A DNA stretch of 64,000 bases. It comes from Phytomonospora sp040655735. Its GTDB lineage: Bacteria; Actinomycetota; Actinomycetes; Mycobacteriales; Micromonosporaceae. The notes under the pieces are model-generated. The model did not search any database and was not told the DNA's origin. It saw only the letters and a program-made list of their open reading frames with translations. Each line of letters opens with the position of its first letter. Position 1 is the first letter of the stretch. Made by a program: the position numbers and the translations under genes. Below are positions 40,323 through 49,643 of this stretch, piece after piece. The DNA lies in the NCBI RefSeq assembly GCF_040655735.1, contig NZ_JBFAKK010000004.1, positions 496,001 to 560,000 of the forward strand. The letters are read 5' to 3'.

Positions 40323-42767
40323 GTGCCAGATGGAGCGCCCCGCGCGGGCAGGAACCTTCGGCCGCTCCGGCTGCGGGCCGCCATGACGCAGGAGGAACTC
40401 GGCCTCAAGGCCGGCGTCGGCACCCGGACCATCCGCGACATCGAGTCGGGAAAGGTCCGCCCGCAACCGAGGACGCTGCGCCTGCTCGCCGAGGCGCTCG
40501 GACTCGGCGATGCGGACAGGGCACTGCTGACCCGGCCGGCGGGCAGCCCCGAGGCGACGGCACCGCGGGAGCTGCCGCGAGCCCTGACGGCGTTCACCGG
40601 CCGTCAGACGCACCTGGACGCGATCGTGACCGCCGTCGGCGAAGGCACCACCGTCGTCGCGCTCCACGGCATGGCCGGAGTCGGGAAGACCTCCCTGGCG
40701 GTCTGGGCCGCACACGCCTTGACCGACCGGTATCCCGACGGCCAGTTATTCGTCGACCTCCACGGCTTCACCGGCTCCGTCGCGCCCCGCCCGAGCCTGC
40801 GGACGGTCCTGACGAGAGTCCTGCGCGCCCTCGGCGTGCCGTGCGACCGCGACACGCCCATCGCCATCGACGAACTCACCGCCCGCTACCGCACCGCCCT
40901 CGCCGACCGCCGCATCCTCCTGGTGTTCGACAACGTCGCGAACGCCGCGCAACTGGAGGCGCTGCTCCCCGCGACACCGGGCGGCCTCGTCCTGGCGACC
41001 AGCCGGCGCGACCTGTCCCCGCTCGCCGGCGCGCACTCGGTGCGGCTCGAACCGCCGCCCGCGGCCGAGGCCGCGGCGATGCTGACCGCGGCCGTCCCCC
41101 ACCGCGTCACCGACGAGCAGGCCGTCCTGGTCGCCGAGCGGTGCGGGCGCCTCCCGCTCGCCATCGGCCTCGCGGCGGCACGCCTGCGCAGCCGTCCACA
41201 ATGGCAGATCGAGGACCTGCTGGCCCGCTTCGCCGACGAAGGCCGCCTGCTCGACGAACTCGACATGGACCACCAGGGCGTCGCGACCGCACTGCGCGCG
41301 TCCTACCTCGAACTCGACACCGCCCACCGCCGCCTACTACGCCGCCTCGGCCTCATCCCGGGCGACGACCTCGACGCCCACGCCGCCGCCGCCCTGTGCG
41401 GGGCCGGCGAGAAGCGCGCGGCCGCGATGATGGAATCCCTCGTGGACGTGCACCTGGTGGAGACGCGCTCGCCGGGAAGATACCGGCTGCACGACCTGGT
41501 CCGGCTGTTCGCGGCCCGGCTGGCGAGGCTGGAGGAGACCGCGGGCGAACTCGACGAGGCCCTACGGCGGCTCATCGACGTCTACCTGCACTTCGCGTTC
41601 CAGGGCGCGGTGCTCGCCCGCCCGGGCAAGCCGATCCTCTTCGAAGGCGCGCGAGCGCACGACCTCGGCCTGCCGGGCTTCGCCGACCAGCGCGGCGCGC
41701 TGTCGTGGTTCCAGGCCGAACGGGGAAACCTGGAGGCCGCCGTGACCGTCGCCGAGCGCGCCGGACTCCTCGAACAGGCCTGGCAGCTGGCGGCGGCGTT
41801 CAACGCCTTCGACCTCTACGACTCCGACCGCGCTCCGCACACGGCCGTCGCCAGGATCGCGCTGGACATCGCCGTTCGCCTCGACGACCGCAGGAAGGAG
41901 GGCTATGCCCTCGGCTTCGTGGGGCGGCAGCTGATGACGGTCGGCAGGCAGCAGGACGCGATCGACTACCTCAGCCGGGCCGTGGCGCTCAAGCGCGATG
42001 TCGGTGAGGTCGCCGACGCGGCCTTGACGCTCGTCAACATCGCCATGCTGCACCGGCACTCCGGACGTTTCACCGAGGCGGTGGAGGTGTACCGGGAGGC
42101 CCTCGCGCTGATCGGAGAGAACGGCGAGTCGATGGACGCGCGGCGCGTCAGCCTGAACATGGTCGCGCCGCTGCTGACCCTCGGACGTCTGGAGGAGGCC
42201 GAGCGGATCCTCTCGCGGGTGGAGGAAGGGCTGGCGCCCGACGACGCGCACAACCGCACCCGCCTCGACGCCTTCCGCGGGGTCCTCGCCCGCCGAAAGG
42301 GCGATCCGGCAACGGCGGTGGCGATCCACACCGTCTGCCTCGAAGACTGCCGGCGGCGGGGCCTGCCGCACGGAGTGACATCGCTGCTCCTCGAACTGGG
42401 CGAGGATCTCCTGCGTCTCGGCCGCCACGCCGAGGCGGTCGCACATCTCGGCCACGCCGTCGAGTGCGCCGAGGAGCAGAGCGACCGGTTCCTGGAGCGG
42501 GCGACCCGCAACGCTCTCGGCCGGGCGCTGACGGCCGCCGGCGACCCCCGGGAGGCGATCGGCCAGCACGAGCGGGTCGCGCTCCTCGCCGAGTCCGCCG
42601 ATGACGTCTACGAACTCGCGCGTGCACACCACGGTCTCGCCGAGGCCCTCCGCCGGTCGGGCGATCCGGTGGCCGCGCGGCGGCACCGGGAACGAGCCGC
42701 GCGCGGATACGCCGAGTGCGCAGTGCCCGAGGCCGAGGCGGTCGCCGAACAGCTGGGTGGGAATTAG
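40323..42767 (+). CDS. XRE-NB-ARC-TPR (STAND) regulator, copy 1
   Basis: An 814-residue signal-transduction ATPase. Residues about 10-65 are an XRE helix-turn-helix (MTQEELGLKAGVGTRTIRDIE). The NB-ARC domain has the P-loop GMAGVGKTS (116-124), Walker B RRILLVFDN near 195 and the GLPL-like GRLPLAIGLAAARLRS. Residues about 430-814 are TPR-like repeats. STAND proteins oligomerise on ligand or ATP binding and switch transcription. It is paralogous to the protein at 44.7-47.2 kb with matching domains throughout. The start is probably leaderless. Codon 142 is TTA, unlike the paralogue. Confidence 0.92.
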   Translation: MPDGAPRAGRNLRPLRLRAAMTQEELGLKAGVGTRTIRDIESGKVRPQPRTLRLLAEALGLGDADRALLTRPAGSPEATAPRELPRALTAFTGRQTHLDAIVTAVGEGTTVVALHGMAGVGKTSLAVWAAHALTDRYPDGQLFVDLHGFTGSVAPRPSLRTVLTRVLRALGVPCDRDTPIAIDELTARYRTALADRRILLVFDNVANAAQLEALLPATPGGLVLATSRRDLSPLAGAHSVRLEPPPAAEAAAMLTAAVPHRVTDEQAVLVAERCGRLPLAIGLAAARLRSRPQWQIEDLLARFADEGRLLDELDMDHQGVATALRASYLELDTAHRRLLRRLGLIPGDDLDAHAAAALCGAGEKRAAAMMESLVDVHLVETRSPGRYRLHDLVRLFAARLARLEETAGELDEALRRLIDVYLHFAFQGAVLARPGKPILFEGARAHDLGLPGFADQRGALSWFQAERGNLEAAVTVAERAGLLEQAWQLAAAFNAFDLYDSDRAPHTAVARIALDIAVRLDDRRKEGYALGFVGRQLMTVGRQQDAIDYLSRAVALKRDVGEVADAALTLVNIAMLHRHSGRFTEAVEVYREALALIGENGESMDARRVSLNMVAPLLTLGRLEEAERILSRVEEGLAPDDAHNRTRLDAFRGVLARRKGDPATAVAIHTVCLEDCRRRGLPHGVTSLLLELGEDLLRLGRHAEAVAHLGHAVECAEEQSDRFLERATRNALGRALTAAGDPREAIGQHERVALLAESADDVYELARAHHGLAEALRRSGDPVAARRHRERAARGYAECAVPEAEAVAEQLGGN

Positions 42768-42792
42768 CGCTGCCGGCACATCGGCGCACTGT

Positions 42793-42819
42793 CCCGGCGT
42801 CCGTGGACCGGACGCCGGG
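42793..42819. terminator. Bidirectional hairpin terminator
   Basis: A perfect 11-bp stem (cccggcgtccg / cggacgccggg) closes on a 5-nt loop. It lies midway between the convergent stops of the STAND gene (42767) and the NlpC/P60 gene (42841). Confidence 0.8.
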
Positions 42820-42840
42820 GCGGCTCGTCGGGTGCGCCCG

Positions 42841-43728
42841 TCAGACGGTGGCGATGCCGATGATGCGGAACATGCCGACGGCGCTGCCCAGACCCTGGGA
42901 GCGAATGGAGACGCCGTCACTGCGCGCGGGGCCTTCCGCGTCGAGGATCTTGCCGTCGCCGGCGTGGAATCCGACGTGGCCGGCATAGGTGTCGCTGCCG
43001 TCGTCGAAGTTGAAGAAGATGAGATCGCCGAACTGGAGATCGGCCGCGGAGGTGATCCTCTTCGCGTAGAACTTGCCGCCGTCGTCGTGGGTCCTCGCCC
43101 AGTCGAACATGGCGTCGGCGGTGCGCACCGGCCAGCCGGGGGAGTTCGTGATCGGGTTGTAGGACGCGTAGACGAGCCCTGAGCAGTCGTAGGTGTCGGG
43201 GCCCTCGGTGCCGCGCACGTACTCGGCGCCGATCTTGTTCTTCGCCAGCCCGTAGGCCATCTTCGACCAGTTGTAGATGTTCTTGGTGATCTGGCAGTCG
43301 ACCTCCTGTTGGCTGGTCCCGTTCTGGACGCTGACACGCAGGTGGTTGACGACCGTCACGTCGGAGGGGTTCCAGCCGAGCTTGATGCCGCTGTGCGAGC
43401 TGCCCATCCCGCCTTCGAGGACGTAGTAGGCGTGCCCGTTGCCGAAGATGTAGGGCGCGGTCCCGCTAGGGCCTTGGGCCGCGATCCGCAGGACCGGGTG
43501 TCGGCCGTAGGCGCTGGTGGTGTCCTCCAGGCGCCAGTGGACCGAGACCTCGTCCGAAGCGATCCAGGTGACCTGGATCGTGGCCTTGGCTCCCGTGCAG
43601 CCGAAGTCGTGCTCGGCACTCGGATTGGACAGGGGGCCGGCGGCCGAGACGGCCGTCGGGACCGTGAGGATCCCTCCCACGACCGCGGCGGCGAGCGCGA
43701 CGATCCAGGTCTTCCAGCTTGTTCTCAA
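42841..43728 (-). CDS. Secreted NlpC/P60 cell-wall endopeptidase
   Basis: A 295-residue protein: a signal peptide (residues 1-29), an N-terminal beta domain of about 120 residues with two cysteines, then an NlpC/P60 domain with catalytic C182 (TYDCSGLVYASY) and H251 (AGHVGFHAGDGK). It cuts the peptide stem of peptidoglycan. The start is TTG 43728, well supported by AAGGAG seven bases upstream. It lies 46 bp after the lysozyme-like gene and between two STAND regulators. Confidence 0.9.
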   Translation of the reverse strand: MRTSWKTWIVALAAAVVGGILTVPTAVSAAGPLSNPSAEHDFGCTGAKATIQVTWIASDEVSVHWRLEDTTSAYGRHPVLRIAAQGPSGTAPYIFGNGHAYYVLEGGMGSSHSGIKLGWNPSDVTVVNHLRVSVQNGTSQQEVDCQITKNIYNWSKMAYGLAKNKIGAEYVRGTEGPDTYDCSGLVYASYNPITNSPGWPVRTADAMFDWARTHDDGGKFYAKRITSAADLQFGDLIFFNFDDGSDTYAGHVGFHAGDGKILDAEGPARSDGVSIRSQGLGSAVGMFRIIGIATV

Positions 43729-43774
43729 GGGGATCTCCTTTCGGGGGGTTCGGGTGGGCGGGAAACGATCGGTT

Positions 43775-44449
43775 TCAGGCGCAGAACCACGGCTGCCAGC
43801 CGCGGTCGAGGAAGAGCCGGTAGGCGGCGTGGATGTTGGTGTCGGAGTGCAGGGCGTTGTCGATCTTCGCTGCGAGGGTGCTGCCGGGCAGGTACTCCTG
43901 GAGCGTCCCGCCGGTGTTGAACTGGAATACGCCGACGTCCTTGGTCGCGTTGGTGTTCAGGCCGACGGCGATGGCGCTGAAGCGTGATTCGCAGCGGGCG
44001 ACCGAGATGGCCTTCTCCTCGTGTTCGGCGGGGAACACCGCGCGGATCTGGGCGATGATCGTCGAGTCGCAGGCGACGGCCAGGCCCTCGTCGGGGGCGG
44101 CGAGTCTGGACCGGGTCACCGACCCGACGACGCCGACGAGGTCCAGCCGGTTGCGTCCCTGGAACGCGATGACGCGTGCCCGGGTCGCCGTTCCGAAGTT
44201 TCCGTCGACGGCCAGTTGATTGCCGCAGTTGAGGCCGATTTCGTTGAGGCGCCGCTGAAGACGCTCGACACAGCTGCCGGATTCGCCGTACTCCAGGTCC
44301 ACATCGCACAGCGTCGCGTTCGTGCCGGCGTCGGCCGACGCCTGCGCGGCGGGTCCGGCCACGATGAGGCCGAGCAGGAGCACCAGGATGCCCAGTGGCC
44401 TCCCCATTGATGTCCATTGTGGACGAACGAGTGAAACGGGTGTGGTCAT
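43775..44449 (-). CDS. Secreted peptidoglycan-binding protein with lysozyme/transglycosylase-like domain
   Basis: A 224-residue protein. After a signal segment (LGILVLLLGLIVAGPAAQASA) comes a peptidoglycan-binding_1 domain (CVERLQRRLNEIGL...LAVDGNFGTATRARV). The C-terminal ~100 residues read like a small lytic transglycosylase, with the likely catalytic Glu in ARCESRFSA and then KDVGVFQFN. ATG 44449 follows GAGAAGG; ATG 44407 is an alternative. It presumably cleaves glycan strands while the neighbour cuts the peptides. Confidence 0.8.
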   Translation of the reverse strand: MTTPVSLVRPQWTSMGRPLGILVLLLGLIVAGPAAQASADAGTNATLCDVDLEYGESGSCVERLQRRLNEIGLNCGNQLAVDGNFGTATRARVIAFQGRNRLDLVGVVGSVTRSRLAAPDEGLAVACDSTIIAQIRAVFPAEHEEKAISVARCESRFSAIAVGLNTNATKDVGVFQFNTGGTLQEYLPGSTLAAKIDNALHSDTNIHAAYRLFLDRGWQPWFCA

Positions 44450-44718
44450 GTCGGCCTTCTCGGGGCTGGGGGAGGGGTGGTGATCGGGTCGTGGGCGCTC
44501 GTCGTGCATGCTGGGACGCACCGTTCGGCGCTGGGGCTCCGCGACCGATAACCGCAAGTCAAGCAGCCGCTCACAGGCCGGTCGAGGCGTTGAACCGGCA
44601 GGAGACGGGCGGTGAGGTCACTCGCCGGAACGGGATCGTCACCAGTGTCTGCCGAGGTCCCGGCCCGCGAAATCCGCTGTCGGGGCCGGACGGCTCGCTT
44701 CACACGGCGTGGTCTCGT

Positions 44719-47157
44719 TCAGGCGCCCAGGTCGCGCAGACGCCCGAGCACGTCCACGGCTTCGGGCACACCGCACTCGGTGTAGCCGTCGGCGGCTCGG
44801 CGCAGGTGGCGCCGTTCGGCCTCCACGTCGGCCAGCCGCCGGTGGGCGACGGCAAGGCCGCGGTGGGCGCGGGCGAGCTCATAGCGATCGCCCTGGGACT
44901 CGGCGAGCCGCGCCGCCCGCTCGTGCTGTTGGATCGCGGCCTCCGGTTCACCGGCCGCGGTGAGCGCCTCGCCGAGATGGTTGCGGACGTCGCGTTCGGT
45001 GTCCCGCACACTCGTCCGGGCGATGTCGAGCGCTTCACGCAGCCGGGCGACGGCCTCGTCGTGGCGTCCGGCGCACAGCAGGTCCTCCCCGAGCATGGTC
45101 ATGGCGGACACGATGCCCACCGGGATGCCCTCCCGAAGGCAGAACTCCAGGCAGTCGGTATGGATGCCGACGGCGGCGGCGAGGTCGCCGCGTTCTCTGG
45201 CGACGACGCCCTGGTAGACCCGGATCCGGGCGCTTGTGTAGGTGTCGTCCGGCTCGATGAGGCTCTGGGCCTCATGGAGCCGGCGCGCGGCTTCGTCGAC
45301 CCGGCCGAGTTTGAACAGAACGATGGCGATGTTGATGTGCACCGGGCCGACGACGGGCCCCCGCTGCGTCCCGATCAACGCGAGCGCCGCCTCGTACTGT
45401 TCGAGGGAGCGCTCGAAGCGTCCGGTCAGCTTGTGGAGCAGGCCCAGGTTGCCCAGGGTCCGGGCGGTGTCGACGTGATCTCCGGCCTCGCGTTTGAAGG
45501 CCACCGACTGTTCCAGGCACGTCACGGCCTCCGGGTAGCGCCCGGCGGCGATCATGAGCGCGCCCCGGTCGGCGAGTGTGTGCCCCTTCTTGAAGGGGTC
45601 GCGCAGTCGTTCGGCGATCGCCAGGGCCACGCCGTTGACCTCGGCCTGAGCGTCGAGGTCGCGGTCGTAGGCGGAGAACGCGTTGACGGCGACGGCCAGC
45701 TCCCAGGCGCGTTCGAACTCCCCGGCCTTCTCCGCCACGGCGACGGCGGCGGTGAGGTTGCCCAGTTCGGCCCGGTACCAGTCGAGGGCCTCCTGTTTGC
45801 CGCTCAGGGCGGCGAGTCCGATGTCGAACTCCTCGGCGCCGGAGGTGAAGATCCGCTTGCCGGGCCAGAGCTCGGCCGCCGCCTGGTAGGCGTGCTGCCG
45901 GTAGGCGGCCAGCAACCGCAGCAGCGCTTTGCCCCGGTCCGCTTCGGAGTTCTCGAGTGCGACGAGGCGTTCGGCGAAGAGGCGGACGAGATCGTGCAGC
46001 CGGTAGCGGCCGAACGACCGGGTCTCGATCAGATGGACGTCCACAAGGGACTCCAGTAGGCCGTCGACGGTGTCCTCGGGCAGCCCGGACAGGGCGGTGG
46101 CGGCCGTGCGATCGAGGTCGTCGCCGGGCGCGAGGCCGAGGCTGCGGAAGACGAGCCGCTGCTCGGCGCCGAGTTCGAGGTAGGACGCGCGAAGCGCCGC
46201 GGTGACGCCCCGGTAGCCGATGTCGAGCGCGTCGAGCAGTCTCTCCTCGTTCGAGAGCCGGACCAGCAGGTCGGCGGCGGTCCACTTCGGACGGCTGCGC
46301 AACCGCGCTGCGGCGAGTCCGATCGCCAGTGGCAGCCGACCGCACCGTTCGGCGATGGCGGTGTCCTCGCCGGGTTGTGTGTGGCCCGGAAGCGCGGCCC
46401 GCAACATCGCCGCCGCCTCGGTTCGGGAGGCCGGTTCGAGCGCCACGGCGAACGCACCGGGCAATGTGGACAGCTCGCGGCGGCTCGTGGCGATCACCAA
46501 ACTGCCCGGCGACGCCGGCAGCAGCTCCTGAAGTGCGGCCGCCCCGGCGATGTTGTCGAACACGAGGAGGACGCGGCGGTCGGCGAGAATGCTGCGATAG
46601 CGGGCGAGCAGCTCACCGGATCCGGTCGGCACCGCTTGATCCGGAACGCCGAGGGCGCGCAGGACCCGTGTGAGCACCGACCGCGTACTCGGGCGCGGTG
46701 CGACCGAGGTCGTGAAGCCGTGCAGGTCGACGAAAAGCTGCGCGTCGGTGTATCCGTCACCGATCTCGTGCGCGAACTCGACGGCCAGCGAGGTCTTGCC
46801 GACGCCGGCCATGCCGTGCACCGCGATGACGCGCGCTCCCTCGGTGACCGCCGTGCGCATCGCGGCGAGCTGCGCTTCGCGCCCGGCGAAGCCGGCGAGC
46901 GGCGGCGGCAGTTCGCGAGGCACGATCGTCGGCCTCGCCGTCGATCGCATCAGCGTTTCGCGATCGGCGTCGCCGAGTTCCAGTGCCTCGATGAGCAGCC
47001 GCAATGTCCGCGGTTGGGGCGTCGCCCGCCCGGTCTCGATGTCGCGGATCGTGCGGGTCCCGACTCCCGCCTTGGCGGCGAGTTCCTCCTGGCTGAGTCC
47101 CGCGGCGAGTCGTAGAACGCGCAGATCGCGCCCACGTCCAGGCACATCGCTTCGCAT
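44719..47157 (-). CDS. XRE-NB-ARC-TPR (STAND) regulator, copy 2
   Basis: An 812-residue paralogue of the protein at 40.3 kb. The helix-turn-helix (LSQEELAAKAGVGTRTIRDIE) and the P-loop GMAGVGKTS match almost exactly, as do VLLVFDNIAG and GRLPLAIGLAAARLRS; the TPR region (about 430-812) is more divergent. It is transcribed towards the two cell-wall genes, which share its strand. ATG 47157 has TAGAGT 6 bp upstream, indicating a leaderless transcript. The two copies probably arose by duplication and may sense related signals. Confidence 0.92.
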   Translation of the reverse strand: MRSDVPGRGRDLRVLRLAAGLSQEELAAKAGVGTRTIRDIETGRATPQPRTLRLLIEALELGDADRETLMRSTARPTIVPRELPPPLAGFAGREAQLAAMRTAVTEGARVIAVHGMAGVGKTSLAVEFAHEIGDGYTDAQLFVDLHGFTTSVAPRPSTRSVLTRVLRALGVPDQAVPTGSGELLARYRSILADRRVLLVFDNIAGAAALQELLPASPGSLVIATSRRELSTLPGAFAVALEPASRTEAAAMLRAALPGHTQPGEDTAIAERCGRLPLAIGLAAARLRSRPKWTAADLLVRLSNEERLLDALDIGYRGVTAALRASYLELGAEQRLVFRSLGLAPGDDLDRTAATALSGLPEDTVDGLLESLVDVHLIETRSFGRYRLHDLVRLFAERLVALENSEADRGKALLRLLAAYRQHAYQAAAELWPGKRIFTSGAEEFDIGLAALSGKQEALDWYRAELGNLTAAVAVAEKAGEFERAWELAVAVNAFSAYDRDLDAQAEVNGVALAIAERLRDPFKKGHTLADRGALMIAAGRYPEAVTCLEQSVAFKREAGDHVDTARTLGNLGLLHKLTGRFERSLEQYEAALALIGTQRGPVVGPVHINIAIVLFKLGRVDEAARRLHEAQSLIEPDDTYTSARIRVYQGVVARERGDLAAAVGIHTDCLEFCLREGIPVGIVSAMTMLGEDLLCAGRHDEAVARLREALDIARTSVRDTERDVRNHLGEALTAAGEPEAAIQQHERAARLAESQGDRYELARAHRGLAVAHRRLADVEAERRHLRRAADGYTECGVPEAVDVLGRLRDLGA

Positions 47158-47218
47158 GGCGCCACTCTAGGACGCGGCCGCCCGCGAAAGCCGCTCGTCG
47201 CCGGCCGCCTGCCCGGGC

Positions 47219-48421
47219 TCAGTGGTCCGCGGCCAGCCAGGGCAGCGGATCGACGGATCCTCCGTTCACGCGGACCTCGAAGTGCAGGTGCGGGCCGGTC
47301 GAGGCTCCGGTGCTGCCGACGAGGCCGATCGCCGCACCGGCGTCGATCCGCTGTCCTTTGTGGACGTCCAAGCGGGACTGGTGCGCGTAGCACGTCCACA
47401 CGCTCTGTCCGTCGATGCTGCCGTGGTCGATACAGGTCAGGAGCCCGTAACCGCCGTTCTCGGCGGCGTAGACGACGGTGCCGGCCGCGGCGGCGTGCAC
47501 GGTTCGGCCCGGAGGGGCGGCGATGTCGATCCCCTCGTGGACCTGCCAGCGGTGGTAGTACGGGTCGTGCCGCGCTCCATGTCCACTGAGGACCGGACCG
47601 GCCACCGGTGCCTGCAGACTGCCGCGGCGCGGCCGTTCGATCTCTCCGCGCAGCGTCGCGGCCTCGTCCTCCAGGCGCTCGATCTCCTCGTCGGCACCGT
47701 CGACCGCGCCGGTGACCACCGTCGCGGCTTCCTGTCGTACACGCATGTCGGCGGCGAGTCCACCGACGAGGGCGGCCAGTTCGGCGGCCTCACGACGGTC
47801 GGTGTCGGGCAGGTCGCCGCGGGCCGCGACGCCTTGAAGCAGGGACGCCGGATCGGCTCCCGTGGCCGGCAGCCCCCAGCGCGCGTCCGCCTCGGCGAGC
47901 GTGGCGCCGATGGTGTCGGCGAGGCCGACGAGGTCGCCGATCAACTGGTCGGCGTCGTGGCCGGAGCGGTCGATGGTCTCGTGGAGGTACACGATCCGCT
48001 CGTGGATCAGGTGGAGTCGCGCGGTGTCGAGGTTCGCCCCGCGAGGCAGGCGCAGCCACGGCAACGGCTCGGCGGGGGCGCCGGACGGGCCGGACGACGG
48101 CTTCGGTTTCGCGGGCCCGGGCTTGTCCGGCCCGGGCTTGTCCGGCTTGGGCTTGCCCGGCCTGGGCTTACCCGACGGATCGGACGGCGACGGCGGTCGT
48201 TCGGACGGGCTCTCCGACGGCGAGGCCGAGTCACTGTCCGATGGGGACGGTTCGTCGGGGTGCGACGGGGAAGGCTCGTCGGGGCTCTGGCTCGCGGAGG
48301 GTTCGTGCCGCGGCTCGGACGACGAGGGCCCGGCGCTCGGGTCGGCCGAAGCGGTGCCGGGCACCGCCAGCAGCGAGGCGGCGAGAGCCGCCGCGACCAT
48401 CGTGCGGTATCGGCGCGTCAT
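47219..48421 (-). CDS. Secreted M23-family metallopeptidase
   Basis: A 400-residue protein. A signal peptide (to about residue 26) is followed by a long Ser/Pro/Asp then Lys/Pro-Gly linker (30-118), a helical coiled-coil-like region (130-262) and a LytM/M23 domain with zinc-site residues H295 and D299 (HEGIDIAAP) and H378/H380 (GPHLHFEV). It hydrolyses peptidoglycan cross-bridges. It overlaps the upstream DUF11-like gene by 4 bp, so the two are coupled. The Pro-rich linker would let it span the wall. Confidence 0.92.
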   Translation of the reverse strand: MTRRYRTMVAAALAASLLAVPGTASADPSAGPSSSEPRHEPSASQSPDEPSPSHPDEPSPSDSDSASPSESPSERPPSPSDPSGKPRPGKPKPDKPGPDKPGPAKPKPSSGPSGAPAEPLPWLRLPRGANLDTARLHLIHERIVYLHETIDRSGHDADQLIGDLVGLADTIGATLAEADARWGLPATGADPASLLQGVAARGDLPDTDRREAAELAALVGGLAADMRVRQEAATVVTGAVDGADEEIERLEDEAATLRGEIERPRRGSLQAPVAGPVLSGHGARHDPYYHRWQVHEGIDIAAPPGRTVHAAAAGTVVYAAENGGYGLLTCIDHGSIDGQSVWTCYAHQSRLDVHKGQRIDAGAAIGLVGSTGASTGPHLHFEVRVNGGSVDPLPWLAADH

Positions 48422-49164
48422 CGGCCCGCCTGCTCGGTGATGCCGGGACGGCGGCGCGCGAAGCGGCCCGTGAGACGTTCGGCGATGGTCTTCGCGGGTT
48501 CCCGCAGTGCGGCGAACGGGTCCCTGCGCCGGGCGAGGGAGCCCGCCGCGATCACCGCCAGTGCCATCGCCGCGAGCAGTGCGTACAGCGTGAACAACGG
48601 TATCGGCGACGGCTTCGTCGGTGCGGCCCCGACCGGTGCGGGCTGGACGGGCGCGTTCTCGGCGACGGGCACCGAAGCAAGGAGGTAGGCGTTGGCGGAG
48701 GTGCCGTCGGCGGCCGTCGCTTCCGGAGCGGCCGTGCCGACCGTCGCGGTGTTGCGGACCAGCCCACCGAGCGGGGGAGTGTCCCCGAGTTTCCCTCGAA
48801 GCACGACGGTGAGCGGTGTGGCGCCGTCGGTCGGCCGCAGCTTGGACCAGCGGCAGGACAGCGTCGTTGCGTCGGTGAACGTGCAGTGGCCGCCGCCGTC
48901 CTCGACCTTCGGGGTGATGATCGGCAGGCTAGTGGTGAAGGAGACGGCTATGTCGGCCGCGGTCGCCGGGCCCCGGTTGCGGACGGCGATGCGGTGCTCG
49001 ACGGCCTCCCCGAGTCCGGCCCCGAACGGCGCGGTCGTCAGCTCGACGGCGACGTCGGCGGTCGGCGGAGCTTTCGCGGCACCGGCCGGGGTGGCGGCGA
49101 AGGCCGACACGAGCGCGGTCCACACGAGTACGTGCCGGGCGGCACGTGCGAGGTCCATTGTCAT
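48418..49164 (-). CDS. Secreted DUF11-like protein with C-terminal membrane anchor
   Basis: A 248-residue protein: a signal peptide (ending GAAKAP), one DUF11/CARDB-like beta domain (ADVAVELTTAPFGAGLGEAVEHRIAVRNRGPATAADIAVSF...), then a single transmembrane segment (about 195-215, LFTLYALLAAMALAVIAAGS) and a basic cytoplasmic tail. ATG 49164 has GGGAGACC upstream. The 4-bp overlap with the M23 gene suggests it anchors or escorts that peptidase at the cell surface. Confidence 0.82.
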   Translation of the reverse strand: MTMDLARAARHVLVWTALVSAFAATPAGAAKAPPTADVAVELTTAPFGAGLGEAVEHRIAVRNRGPATAADIAVSFTTSLPIITPKVEDGGGHCTFTDATTLSCRWSKLRPTDGATPLTVVLRGKLGDTPPLGGLVRNTATVGTAAPEATAADGTSANAYLLASVPVAENAPVQPAPVGAAPTKPSPIPLFTLYALLAAMALAVIAAGSLARRRDPFAALREPAKTIAERLTGRFARRRPGITEQAGR

Positions 49165-49643
49165 CAGTGGTCTCCCTGGCGGCCGGTTGGATCGTCGTTC
49201 GTGCCTGCCTGCCGCACGGCTCCGCCCGCACCCGGGGCGTCACCGCCCTCGGCCTCGGCGGCGACCGGGCCGATCGACCTACGAGCACGGGTCCGCATCG
49301 GCCCAGATTAGCAACATCTGCGTTGTTTACCCGCTTATAAGCTGTTTCAGTGGAATGCGAAGGCGAGGACGCCCGCGCGGACGCGGAGGGCCCGCCGACG
49401 TTTCGCGACCGGCCAGTCGCTGATCTTCGGTGTGGCGAGCCGGATCAGCGCAATGCCGATCCGCCTCAGGTGATCACGACCCGCGGTCGTTCTGAACGCG
49501 CAGCCGATCGCAACGGAAAGGCAGCGAGGTCAGGTTTCAAACAGGTTGCCGTCTGGTTATTGCAGAATTTTGTCGCAGTCCCTACGCTTGGCGGGGACGT
49601 GAACGCGTCGCACCCCGCCCATCCACGAAGGGGAGTGCCGTCC
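49165..49643. other. 479-bp intergenic region between divergent secreted-protein genes
   Basis: No gene is supported here. The middle has an AT-richer patch (about 49308-49350) that could hold a promoter for the minus-strand DUF11/M23 pair. The right end holds a good promoter for the glycosidase (listed separately). Short in-frame extensions of the glycosidase into this region lack a signal peptide and were not accepted. Confidence 0.6.
49560..49588 (+). promoter_or_regulatory. Sigma-70-type promoter of the glycosidase gene
   Basis: The -35 TTGCAG (49560-49565), a 17-bp spacer and the -10 TACGCT (49583-49588) lie 55 bp before the glycosidase ATG, in a locally AT-rich patch. Confidence 0.6.

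Noticed and set aside
38092..40386. A 764-codon frame antisense to the 675-residue unknown gene
   Set aside because: Both strands are open and neither has a familiar domain. The minus strand has a better start (AGGAAGGA before ATG 40155), protein-like composition and tidy 4-bp spacing to the next gene.
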